Shown one piece after another: positions 17,709-25,149 of a stretch of 64,000 nucleotides of DNA. The notes under the pieces were generated by a model, which did not search any database, was not told where the DNA came from, and was given only the letters and a program-made list of their open reading frames with translations. The position numbers were made by a program, and so were the translations under genes. The stretch is from Caldovatus aquaticus (GTDB taxonomy: Bacteria; Pseudomonadota; Alphaproteobacteria; Acetobacterales; Acetobacteraceae), in NCBI RefSeq assembly GCF_019458025.1, contig NZ_JAHZUY010000010.1:36978-100977 (forward strand), read 5' to 3'. The first letter of the stretch is position 1. Every line of letters begins with the position of its first letter.

Positions 17709-18575
17709 ATGATGGCCCCGTTCCTCGAAAGCTTCCCTCGCCGCGTCGTGGTGTTCAACCCGGCCGGACGCTACGCCGCCGCCCAAGTCGCCGCGATGCG
17801 CGCGGCGGGGACGAACCTCGTCGCCGGCATCCAGCTCGGCCGCGGCGGCGGCGACGCCTCCGGCCTGCCGCTCTACGACGACCTCCTCTCCCTGCCCGAG
17901 CCCGCGGATGCCGCCGTGCTCTACACTCCGCCCGAGGGGCTGCTCGATGCGGTGCGCGAATGCGCTGCGGCCGAGATCCCGACCATCGTCGCCGCGGCCG
18001 AATACACGCCGCTGCACGACGGGCTGCGCGCCGCGCAGGCGGCGCGCGCCGCCGGGTGCTGGCTGGTCGGGCCCAACACGCTCGGCCTCTGCGTGCCGGG
18101 CGAGGGGGTGCTCGGCTCGATCGCGCCGAGCTTCTGCGCCCCCGGGCGGGTCGCGCTGGTCTGCCGCAGCGGCACGCTGACGCTGACCCTGGCGCGGCTG
18201 CTGACGCGCGCCGGGATCGGCCAGCGCATCGCGATCAACATCGGCGGCGATGCGGTCATCGGGCGCAACCCGCACGAATACCTCGCCGCGCTGGCCGCGG
18301 ACGAGCGCACCGCGGCGATCCTCTATGTCGGCGAGCTCGGCGGCGACAAGGAATACGCGCTGGCGGAGGCGATTCCCGAATGCGGCAAGCCGGTGGTCGC
18401 CCTGATCGTCGGCCGCCACGCCCCGCCGGAGCGGCGCATGGGCCATGCCGGGGCGCTGGCGGGGGCGGCGCGCGAGACGGCGGAGGCGAAGCTCGCCGCG
18501 CTCGCCGCCGCCGGCGCGCATGTCGCGCGCGATCCGGAACAGGTGGTGGCGCGGCTGCGCGCGCTCGGCCTGTAG
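17709..18575 (+). CDS. Acyl-CoA ligase (ADP-forming) alpha-like subunit, SucD family
   Basis: CoA-binding and phosphohistidine subunit matching the divergent ATP-grasp gene. The 288-residue protein has the CoA-binding Rossmann start RRVVVFNPAGRYAAAQVAAM, WLVGPNTLGLCVPGEG, SRSGTL-like CRSGTLTLTLARLL, NIGGDAVIGRNPHEYL, and the phosphorylated His246 in GHAGALAG. Length is exactly that of SucD. ATG 17709 (or 17712) has no clear Shine-Dalgarno because the upstream bases are the start of the opposite gene; CCTCCG there is the complement of the partner's ribosome site. Promoters of the two genes must lie inside each other's coding sequence. Confidence 0.83.
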   Translation: MMAPFLESFPRRVVVFNPAGRYAAAQVAAMRAAGTNLVAGIQLGRGGGDASGLPLYDDLLSLPEPADAAVLYTPPEGLLDAVRECAAAEIPTIVAAAEYTPLHDGLRAAQAARAAGCWLVGPNTLGLCVPGEGVLGSIAPSFCAPGRVALVCRSGTLTLTLARLLTRAGIGQRIAINIGGDAVIGRNPHEYLAALAADERTAAILYVGELGGDKEYALAEAIPECGKPVVALIVGRHAPPERRMGHAGALAGAARETAEAKLAALAAAGAHVARDPEQVVARLRALGL

Positions 18576-18696
18576 GGCGGGCGCGGCGGGCGCGGCGACG
18601 GCGGGGAAGGGGGCGGTCTGGCCCTGGCGTGCGCGGGCGCCGGCGCGTGGGCGCCTGCGGCGGGAACGGGGCGCGCCGTGGCGCCCGGCGAGGCGG

Positions 18697-19146
18697 TCAG
18701 AAGGTGGTGGTCTGGGAGTCGCTGATCACCTGGTTCTGGTTCCAGAAATTGGCGACCGCCGGGATCACGAAGCTGAAGGCGTAGGAGACGTTCACCGTGA
18801 CGACCCGCTGCTGCCCCTGCCGGGTGCAGGTGGCCTGTGTCTTCAGGGACGCCGGATCGAGGCCGGGGGGCGGCGTGGCGCTGACGGTGATGGAGCCGTT
18901 CGGGCAGGTGTTGACGGCGGGCGGGTTGTCGGCGCCGGCGACGACGATCGCCGCGCGCAGCACCTCCGCGGTGTGGGTGCGGACCGCCTCGGCGACGTAC
19001 CAGTAGCGGGCGAGGTCCATCGCGAACAGGACCAGGATCAGGAAGATCGGACCGATGATGGCGAATTCCAGCGCCGTCACGCCCTTGCGGCAGCGCAGGG
19101 CGCGGCCGGCCCGGCCGCCGCGGTCACATGAGGCGGACTTCGACAT
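18697..19146 (-). CDS. TadE-like pseudopilin (Flp pilus)
   Basis: 149-residue member of the TadE/TadG family. After a basic leader (CRKG) comes the processing site and hydrophobic helix VTALEFAIIGPIFLILVLFA, with the conserved Glu in TALEFA that marks substrates of the Tad prepilin peptidase. The remainder is a small periplasmic domain with two cysteines (NTCPNG, ATCTRQ) and ends WNQNQVISDSQTTTF. The start at 19146 overlaps the upstream TadE gene by 23 bp, so the two are probably co-translated. It is the last gene of the leftward Tad operon. Confidence 0.83.
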   Translation of the reverse strand: MSKSASCDRGGRAGRALRCRKGVTALEFAIIGPIFLILVLFAMDLARYWYVAEAVRTHTAEVLRAAIVVAGADNPPAVNTCPNGSITVSATPPPGLDPASLKTQATCTRQGQQRVVTVNVSYAFSFVIPAVANFWNQNQVISDSQTTTF

Positions 19147-19618
19147 TGCCCCGCACCGGTGACAGGAATGGCAGCATGTACTGGGTGAGCGGCCCGACGA
19201 AGGTGAAGGGCCGGCTGACGTCGATCTGCACCACCTTCGGCGTGCTGCAGCTGGAGGAATAGGTGGTGGAGTCGGTGCCGTTGTCGCAGCGATAGAGGGT
19301 GACCCGCGCGGTGACCGTCAGGTCCTTCCACTCCGCGGGCAGGTTGTTCTTCACCAGGGTCTCGACGGTCGGGATGCGGCCGTTGCTGTCCGCGGCGGGG
19401 CTGTAGAACGCCGCCTGGGCGCCGGCGCGCGCCGCGGCCTCCAGCCGGATGGACTGCTGGAAGGCATTGCCGAGGTCGAAGGCGCCCATAAGCACGGTGA
19501 TGAGCACCGGGAGGAGGAGGGCGAACTCGAGGGCGGAGACGCCGCGGCGGTCGCGCAGGCGGCGGACCAGGCGAGCCCCGGTGCGCCGGACGCGGGCGCG
19601 GCGGATGGCGGCTGCCAT
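19124..19618 (-). CDS. TadE-like pseudopilin (Flp pilus)
   Basis: 164 residues with an Arg-rich leader, the cleavage and helix segment RRGVSALEFALLLPVLITVL (conserved Glu in SALEFA) and a periplasmic region with two Cys (LYRCDNG, SSSCST). It lies 7 bp after the TadG-like gene and overlaps the following TadE-like gene, forming a three-gene operon transcribed away from the flp-cpa genes. Family members are minor pseudopilins thought to sit in the Tad apparatus rather than the filament shaft. Confidence 0.86.
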   Translation of the reverse strand: MAAAIRRARVRRTGARLVRRLRDRRGVSALEFALLLPVLITVLMGAFDLGNAFQQSIRLEAAARAGAQAAFYSPAADSNGRIPTVETLVKNNLPAEWKDLTVTARVTLYRCDNGTDSTTYSSSCSTPKVVQIDVSRPFTFVGPLTQYMLPFLSPVRGNVEVRLM

Positions 19619-19625
19619 GGCGTCT

Positions 19626-21212
19626 TCACTCCACCAGGCGGACGACCCGGATGAGCGGTGTGCGCACGCCGGCCGCCTTGCAGCCGGAGGTGTTCAGCCG
19701 GGCGGTGCCGGAGAACTCGATCGTCTTGCCGATCACGACCACGCAGGCCGGCCCGGTGCTGCCGGCGCCGGTGTAGTTGCCGTTGTAGCGGATCTCGCTG
19801 TTCGCGAAGACCAGCGCCCCGTTGATGTAGCTTTGGGACGAGCCGTTGATCTGCACCGGGGCCCCGCCGCCGGGGAGGTTGTTGGACGACCGTTCGTCGC
19901 GAAACATGCTCACCCCGACGATGGGCTCGGGGCTGATCGCGATCGGCAGCGGCGGATTGGGGGTGCCGCTGGTGTAGGTGTCCATGCGGATCGTCGCGCC
20001 GCCGTTGATCCGCACCGCCCCCCCCTGCCCATTGGCGCCGGTGAAGATGAACGTGCATCCGCTGCAGTTCAGGGTGCCGTTCGCGAGATCAAGCCCGGCG
20101 TTCCAGAAGACATAGGTGCGGTTCGGCGGCAGCGTCAATGTCACATTATTGCGAAGGCTGAGATTGCGGTTGTTGTTGGCCGCGCACAGAACGCCGCCTT
20201 TGGCGACGATGCTTCCGGCGAGGGCAGTCGCTTCCGTCTGACGAAGCGCCTGGTTCGGGACCTGGTAGCAGCCGGCGGGCCCGTTTGTCGGCTTCCCGTT
20301 GGTGTAGCTTTCCACGACATCCTGCAGGGCGTCGTACGGGTTCTCGACCGGCCAGGCATTCGTCTGCACCTGGTGACCCGGCACGTTTGGCAGGCTGTTG
20401 CAGGAATTGCCAAAGCAACCGCCGACCGCGGAAACCCCCAGCGCCTCCAGCGCACTGGCGAAACCGCTCTGGATCCGGACGCTGCTCGAGCCGCGGGAGT
20501 TCGAATGCAATACGCAATTCGACGCCTTCACGTCCGCCGTCCCGATCATGTCCAGGCCGATGCCGGAGACGGCGGTCGCGAGGATGCAGGCCTCGCCGCC
20601 ATTGTCCAACACGGCCGCGGTGGCCCGGACGCGGATCGTCACCGCGTCGCTGCCCAGGAAGAGGCCGGCGAGGAAGGTCGGCACCTGCCGCTCGATGGTC
20701 ACCCTGACGGAACCGGGCACTGCTGACGATCCGGCCGGGTAGGGCGGTGACGGCGGCGTCCAGACCCCGACATCCACGGTGACTTTCGTCGTCGCGTTCG
20801 TGCCGGAATCGGTGCCGGAGACGAAGCCGTTGTTCTGTGCGGTCAGCTTCGCGACCGCCTCGGCGGCGGATTTGTTGTCCGTGCTCGCCCGGGCGTAGGC
20901 CGAGGCGCCGGCGAGGGCCGCCATGTCGGCGGCGCTGCGGGCGTTGCGGTGGTTGAAGTACCAGTTGCCCCCCTCGGTCGCGAGGGCGGCGAAGCCGAAC
21001 AGCGCGACCGCGGAAGCGGCGAAGACCAGGGCGGTGGCACCGCGCCGGTCGCGCAGCACCGCGCGCAGCGGGCGCCGCCGCGCCGCGGCCGCGCCGCCGG
21101 GGCGGGCCGGTGCGGCGCCGGTCCGGCCGGAGACGGGCCGCGGGGCGGCAAGGGCCGCGCCGTCCACCGGGCCGGCGGGGAGCTGTTCCGAGGGCACGCG
21201 CGCCGCAGTCAT
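19626..21212 (-). CDS. TadG-like Flp pilus assembly protein with Cys-rich extension
   Basis: Membrane-anchored protein of the TadG/TadE-like type: proline/arginine-rich cytoplasmic lead, then LRDRRGATALVFAASAVALF (near residue 55), the ARSAADMAALAGAS helix typical of TadG, and a long periplasmic region. ATG 21212 is set by AGGAGG 10 bp upstream. The C-terminal 300 residues contain ten cysteines and many short Gly/Asn/Thr beta-type stretches (NLSLRNNVTLTLPPNRTYVF, GALVFANSEIRYNG) that look like a beta-helix; canonical TadG instead carries a von Willebrand A domain, which I do not see. Base composition in the distal half is less GC-rich than neighbours. Confidence 0.82.
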   Translation of the reverse strand: MTAARVPSEQLPAGPVDGAALAAPRPVSGRTGAAPARPGGAAAARRRPLRAVLRDRRGATALVFAASAVALFGFAALATEGGNWYFNHRNARSAADMAALAGASAYARASTDNKSAAEAVAKLTAQNNGFVSGTDSGTNATTKVTVDVGVWTPPSPPYPAGSSAVPGSVRVTIERQVPTFLAGLFLGSDAVTIRVRATAAVLDNGGEACILATAVSGIGLDMIGTADVKASNCVLHSNSRGSSSVRIQSGFASALEALGVSAVGGCFGNSCNSLPNVPGHQVQTNAWPVENPYDALQDVVESYTNGKPTNGPAGCYQVPNQALRQTEATALAGSIVAKGGVLCAANNNRNLSLRNNVTLTLPPNRTYVFWNAGLDLANGTLNCSGCTFIFTGANGQGGAVRINGGATIRMDTYTSGTPNPPLPIAISPEPIVGVSMFRDERSSNNLPGGGAPVQINGSSQSYINGALVFANSEIRYNGNYTGAGSTGPACVVVIGKTIEFSGTARLNTSGCKAAGVRTPLIRVVRLVE

Positions 21213-21514
21213 GGATGCACTGCCTCCTGCCCTGCAACCGCAAGGCGGCCCTTCGCCGCGCCAAGGGGAGGCCGGCACAGCCGAAGGTTGCCGCAAGCGT
21301 CCGGGCGAGCCGTTCCGGTTTAACCTTACAAAAAGTTAATATAGACTACTACCGCAACATGATACAGAACGTTTCGCCATGGGGAAACGGCAAACGGCCC
21401 GGCCCTCATCACCGGACGTTGAGCATGCCCCCCGGCTTCCGCCGCGCAAGCGAGCCGCGCGCCGGAAGCGACCCAACCGCGCTCGCGAACACCACCCAAA
21501 ACGGGACGGGGCTC
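21213..21514. promoter_or_regulatory. Divergent control region of the two Tad operons
   Basis: 302 bp separating tadG-like and flp. It holds the strongest AT-rich patch of the locus (about 21318-21365) including TTAACC at 21320 and GTTAATATAGACT at 21335. The two TTAA boxes are 12 bp apart, not the 7 bp of a full CtrA site, so only half-site resemblance can be claimed. No gene is seen in the rest. Confidence 0.5.
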
Positions 21515-21700
21515 ATGATCGAACTGATCCGTATCGCTCTCAAGGACCGCAAGGGCGTCACCGCCATGGAGTATGCCGTGATCGCCGCCGGTCTCGTCGT
21601 TGTTGTCGCATTCGCTGCGGACTATCTTGGTCAGGGCATCGGCAATATCTTCAATCAGTTCTCCGATTGGTTCCGCGCCAAGCCGGGCACCCTGCCCTAA
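21515..21700 (+). CDS. flp: Flp-type IVb pilin
   Basis: Major subunit of the Tad (tight adherence) pilus. The 61-residue precursor has a short basic leader MIELIRIALKDRKG, the Flp cleavage site after G14, and VTAMEYAVIAAGLVVVVAFA with the obligatory Glu at +5 followed by Tyr. The mature protein would be about 47 residues, normal for Flp. GGGACGGGG precedes the ATG. A perfect 9-bp stem hairpin begins 13 bp after the stop and probably limits read-through into the assembly genes. Confidence 0.94.
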   Translation: MIELIRIALKDRKGVTAMEYAVIAAGLVVVVAFAADYLGQGIGNIFNQFSDWFRAKPGTLP

Positions 21701-21712
21701 TCCGGCGCGCGT

Positions 21713-21747
21713 CACGCGGGGGTGGGCGGCGCGCCGATCCCCGCGTG
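21713..21747 (+). terminator. Strong hairpin after flp
   Basis: CACGCGGGG (21713-21721) pairs perfectly with CCCCGCGTG (21739-21747); the 17-nt loop itself contains the palindrome GGCGCGCC. There is no immediate T run, so it may act as a processing or partial-termination element rather than a full intrinsic terminator. Confidence 0.6.
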
Positions 21748-21815
21748 GCCGCTCGCTGCGATTTCGTAATTTCGTTACTTACCCGGTTCATTCGGATGTT
21801 CGAGCCATCGCGGAC

Positions 21816-22340
21816 ATGCTTACCCTCGCGGCGTTAGCGACCGCGCTGCTGCTCGCCGTCGCCGCCTGGCGCGACGTCGCGACGCGGCTCATCCCGGACG
21901 GGATCTGCGCCGCGATCGCCGTGCTCGGCCTCGCCCAGCGCCTGGCCGAGGGGATGCCCGCCCTGCTTGCCACCCTCGCCGCCGCGCTGGCGCTGTTCCT
22001 GTTCCTGCTTCTCCTGGCGATGGCCGGCGCGATGGGCGGCGGCGACCTTAAGCTCGCGACCGCCACCGCCCTTGCCCTGCCGCCGATCGGCATTTATCAC
22101 CTGATCGTCACGACCGCCCTGGCCGGCGGCGTGCTGGCGCTGATCTACCTGGCGCTGGCCCGGATGCTGCGCGCGCCGGCGGCCGGTGGTGTCGCTTCGC
22201 CCGCGCGGCGCGGCACGCCGCTGCTGCGCCGCGTCCTCATCGCCGAGACCCGGCGGCTGCGCCGCCGCGGCCCCTTGCCCTACGGCGTGGCGATCGCCGC
22301 CGGCGGCATGCTTGTCCTGTTTCGCTCGGTCGGGACCTGA
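21816..22340 (+). CDS. cpaA: Prepilin peptidase CpaA/TadV
   Basis: Inner-membrane aspartyl protease that cleaves Flp and TadE/G leaders. The 174-residue protein has about six hydrophobic spans, and both catalytic aspartates of type IV prepilin peptidases: one in WRDVATRLIPD near residue 20 and one in GGGDLKLATA near residue 77. Like other CpaA/TadV proteins it lacks the Cys-rich methyltransferase domain of PilD. ATG 21816 gives a family-like start; the upstream open frame runs antisense-like through the flp region. Confidence 0.88.
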   Translation: MLTLAALATALLLAVAAWRDVATRLIPDGICAAIAVLGLAQRLAEGMPALLATLAAALALFLFLLLLAMAGAMGGGDLKLATATALALPPIGIYHLIVTTALAGGVLALIYLALARMLRAPAAGGVASPARRGTPLLRRVLIAETRRLRRRGPLPYGVAIAAGGMLVLFRSVGT

Positions 22341-22343
22341 CGG

Positions 22344-23195
22344 ATGACGCTGCGGACCCTCGCCATCGCCTGTCTGCTGATCGCCGCGACGGCGCTCGGC
22401 TACGTCGCGCTGCAACTGGTGCGCCCGCCGCCGCCGCCGGTCGTGGCGGAGGCGGCGCTGCCGCCGCCCCCGCCGCCCGTGGAGAAGGTCCGGCTGCTGG
22501 TCGCCGCGCGCGCGCTGCCGGCGGGCACCCTGCTCAAGGACGAGGACTTCGCGATCCGCGAGGTGCTCCCCGAGGACGCGCCGGAAGGCGCCCTGACCGG
22601 CACCAACGAGGCGCGCGCCGAGATCCGCGGCGCGCTGCTGCGCCGCTTCCTCGATCCCGGCGCGACCATCGCACGGGGCGACTTCCTGCGCCCGCGCGAC
22701 CGCGGCTTCCTCGCCGCCGTGCTGAAGCCCGGGATGCGCGCCATCTCGATCGGGGTGGACGCGACCACCGGCGCGGCCGGGCTGGTCTGGCCCGGCGACC
22801 AGGTGGACGTGATCCTGACCCAGGAGCTGGGCGAGGCCCAGATCCACCGCCGCGTCGTCAGCGAGACGATCCTGTCCAACGTGCGGGTGATCGCGGTGGA
22901 CCAGCAGATCACGCAGGGGCCCGCCGACGGCGCGGCGGTCGGGCGGGTCGCCCGCACCGTCTCGCTCGAAGTCACGCCGGAGCAGGCCGAGAAGCTCGCC
23001 GTCGCGCGCTCGCTCGGCCGGCTCGACATCGCCGTCCGCGCCGTGGACGAGGCGCCCGAGGACGCGCTCGCCCGCGCCGCCACCTCGGTCTTCAGCGCGG
23101 ACGTCTCCCCGGCCCTGGCGCGCTCGAGCACGGCCCCCGGTTCTCGCATGCGTCTGATCCAGGGCACCGAAAGACAGGAGCTGAATTTCCGATGA
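22344..23195 (+). CDS. cpaB: Flp pilus assembly protein CpaB/RcpC
   Basis: Periplasmic/outer-membrane-associated component of the Tad secretin complex. The 283-residue protein has an N-terminal membrane anchor (TLAIACLLIAATALGYVALQ), a Pro/Ala linker, and a SAF-like domain with VRLLVAARALPAGTLLKDED (about residues 48-67) plus the downstream RcpC motif GMRAISIGVDATTGAAGLVW PGDQVDVIL. It starts 3 bp after cpaA and its stop overlaps cpaC by ATGA, indicating translational coupling. Confidence 0.92.
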   Translation: MTLRTLAIACLLIAATALGYVALQLVRPPPPPVVAEAALPPPPPPVEKVRLLVAARALPAGTLLKDEDFAIREVLPEDAPEGALTGTNEARAEIRGALLRRFLDPGATIARGDFLRPRDRGFLAAVLKPGMRAISIGVDATTGAAGLVWPGDQVDVILTQELGEAQIHRRVVSETILSNVRVIAVDQQITQGPADGAAVGRVARTVSLEVTPEQAEKLAVARSLGRLDIAVRAVDEAPEDALARAATSVFSADVSPALARSSTAPGSRMRLIQGTERQELNFR

Positions 23196-24796
23196 AGTGC
23201 CTCGCCGCGTCGCATCGCGCGGCCATCCTGCTCGTTGGGGGGGGCGTCCTCGCCATGTCCGGGTCGGTGGCCGCCCAGGCTCCGGCCGCGCCACAGCCGG
23301 TCGCGCCGCAGGTGGTGCCGACCACGCCCGCGCCGACGGTGGGCACCATGCCGTCGGCGCCGCAGCTCCGGCCGGCGCCGGTGCCGCTGCCGATCGTGGT
23401 GGAGGCCGGCTCGGGCCGGCTGGTCCAGCTGCCGGCGCCGGCGGCCTCGGTGATGGCGGCCGATCCGCGCATCGCGCGGGTGCAGCCTGCCTCGCCGACC
23501 TCGCTCTTCGTCATGGCGGTCGCCCCCGGGCGCACGACCATCATCGCCACCTCGGAGGACGGCAGCCCGGTCGCCGAATACGACGTGACGGTGCGGCCGG
23601 GGCGCGGCGTGCTCGCCCCGCAGCCGCCGCAGCCCGGCCCGCTCGAGCAGATCTTCGGCCGCGACCGGCGTGACGCGGCGCCGCTGAACCCGGCGGCGGT
23701 CGAGAGCGCGATCCGGCGCTCCCTGCGCGGCATGAGCGGCGTGCGGGTCCGCGCCGCCGGGCCGAACACGCTCGTGCTGAACGGGACGGTCGCGAACGCG
23801 GCGGACTCGCAGCGCGCCGAGGCCATCGCCCGCTCCTTCGCCGGCGACGACCGCGAGGTGATCAACAACCTCGAGCTGCTGTCCTCGATCCAGGTGAACG
23901 TGCGGGTGCGCGTGGCCGAGATCTCGCGCGACATCACCCGTGGCCTCGGCTTCAACTGGCAGGCCTTCGGGCAGATCGGGGAGTTCGCCATCGGCCTGCG
24001 CACGGGCCAGAGCGCGGGGCGGGCGCTCGACGCGATCCTGCGGCCCGGGGTGGACCCGTCCCTGACCACCGCGCCGAGCGTCATCGGCCTCGGCGCCACG
24101 GGCAACCGGTACGACATCAACGCCATCATCGACGCGCTGGCGCAGGACCGCCTGCTCACCATCCTCGCCGAGCCCAACCTGACCGCGCAGTCGGGCGAGA
24201 CGGCGAGCTTCCTCGCCGGCGGCGAGTTCCCGGTGCCGGTCTCCGGCTCCACCGGTACGGGCGCCGTGAGCATCAGCATCGAGTTCAAGACCTTCGGCGT
24301 CAGCCTCGCCTTCGTGCCGACGGTGCTCGGACCGGACCGCCTCAACCTGCGCATCCGGCCGGAGGTGAGCGAGCTGTCCGAGACCGGGGCGGTGAACCTG
24401 CCGCTCGCGGGCGGCGTCGTCCGCATCCCGGGTCTCACGGTCCGCCGCGCGGAAACCACGGTGGAGCTCGGCAGCGGCCAGAGCTTCGCGATCGCGGGGC
24501 TGCTCACCCGCCGCACCAGCCAGTCCGATCACGGCGTCATCGGGCTGGCGGAGATTCCGGTGCTCGGGGCGCTGTTCCGCTCCGACCGCTTCCTGCGCGG
24601 CGAGACGGAGCTGGTGATCATCGTCACGCCCTATCTCGTCCGCCCGGTTTCCGATCCGCGCCAGCTCGCCCTGCCGACCGACGGCTTCCGGGCCGCGGTG
24701 GACCTCGACCGGGTGCTGTTCCAGCGCCAGATCGCGCGCGGGGCCGTGATGCCGCCCTTGCGGGGCCGGCCCGATGCCGGCTTCATCCTGGAGTGA
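23192..24796 (+). CDS. cpaC: Tad secretin CpaC/RcpA
   Basis: Outer-membrane secretin through which the Flp pilus is extruded. The 534-residue product has a signal peptide ending near SVAAQA, an N-terminal pilus-formation domain (GRLVQLPAPAASVMAADPRI), a BON-like stretch (GMSGVRVRAAGPNTLVLNG), then the secretin core with LTAQSGETASFLAGGEFPVP and the C-terminal beta-lip LGALFRSDRFLRGETELVII. Overlaps cpaB by 4 bp. Confidence 0.95.
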   Translation: MKCLAASHRAAILLVGGGVLAMSGSVAAQAPAAPQPVAPQVVPTTPAPTVGTMPSAPQLRPAPVPLPIVVEAGSGRLVQLPAPAASVMAADPRIARVQPASPTSLFVMAVAPGRTTIIATSEDGSPVAEYDVTVRPGRGVLAPQPPQPGPLEQIFGRDRRDAAPLNPAAVESAIRRSLRGMSGVRVRAAGPNTLVLNGTVANAADSQRAEAIARSFAGDDREVINNLELLSSIQVNVRVRVAEISRDITRGLGFNWQAFGQIGEFAIGLRTGQSAGRALDAILRPGVDPSLTTAPSVIGLGATGNRYDINAIIDALAQDRLLTILAEPNLTAQSGETASFLAGGEFPVPVSGSTGTGAVSISIEFKTFGVSLAFVPTVLGPDRLNLRIRPEVSELSETGAVNLPLAGGVVRIPGLTVRRAETTVELGSGQSFAIAGLLTRRTSQSDHGVIGLAEIPVLGALFRSDRFLRGETELVIIVTPYLVRPVSDPRQLALPTDGFRAAVDLDRVLFQRQIARGAVMPPLRGRPDAGFILE

Positions 24797-24804
24797 CCGC
24801 CGCC

Positions 24805-25149
24805 ATGAGCCGAGTCTTCGACCGTCCCAGGCTGGTGCTGGCGGCGCTGCTTGTCCTTGGCGGCTGCTCGCTGAACCGCGATCCGTTCGACGCGCCGGGC
24901 ACCTGGCGGCCCGCCGGGGCGAACGACCAGAACCTGCGCGCCATGGTGGCGACGCCGAGCGACCTCGAGCGCGGCGTCGGGGCGGCCACCGAGCGGGGGC
25001 AGGCGGGCGCCTACGCCGCAACCCGGCTCTTTGTTGACCGCCGCCGCCGCCTGCCGCCGCTCTCGACCCTGAGCACGGCGGCCACCGCGCCCACGGGCGG
25101 CGACGCGCCGGTCGCCGGCCCCGGCGGAGGCAGTGGTGCCGGTCGCTGA
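24805..25149 (+). CDS. cpaD: Short CpaD-like pilus lipoprotein
   Basis: 114-residue lipoprotein with lipobox VLGGCSLN after a basic start. It occupies the cpaD position between secretin and CpaE and has the family-like YAATRLFVDRRRRLPPLS toward the end. Usual CpaD proteins are about 200 residues or more, so this one is short and retains only part of the expected domain. ATG 24805 is preferred with GGAG 11 bp upstream; an alternative GTG at 24793 overlaps the cpaC stop. Likely role: secretin assembly or targeting. Confidence 0.62.
   Translation: MSRVFDRPRLVLAALLVLGGCSLNRDPFDAPGTWRPAGANDQNLRAMVATPSDLERGVGAATERGQAGAYAATRLFVDRRRRLPPLSTLSTAATAPTGGDAPVAGPGGGSGAGR

Noticed and set aside
13632..18521. 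Long minus-strand frame of over 1600 codons across the TerC, OsmC, amidohydrolase and CoA-ligase genes
   Set aside because: It is antisense to several well-supported plus-strand genes and shows no domain; a composition artefact.
21320..21339. CtrA site in front of flp
   Set aside because: Two TTAA boxes are present but separated by 12 bp instead of 7; only half-site resemblance.
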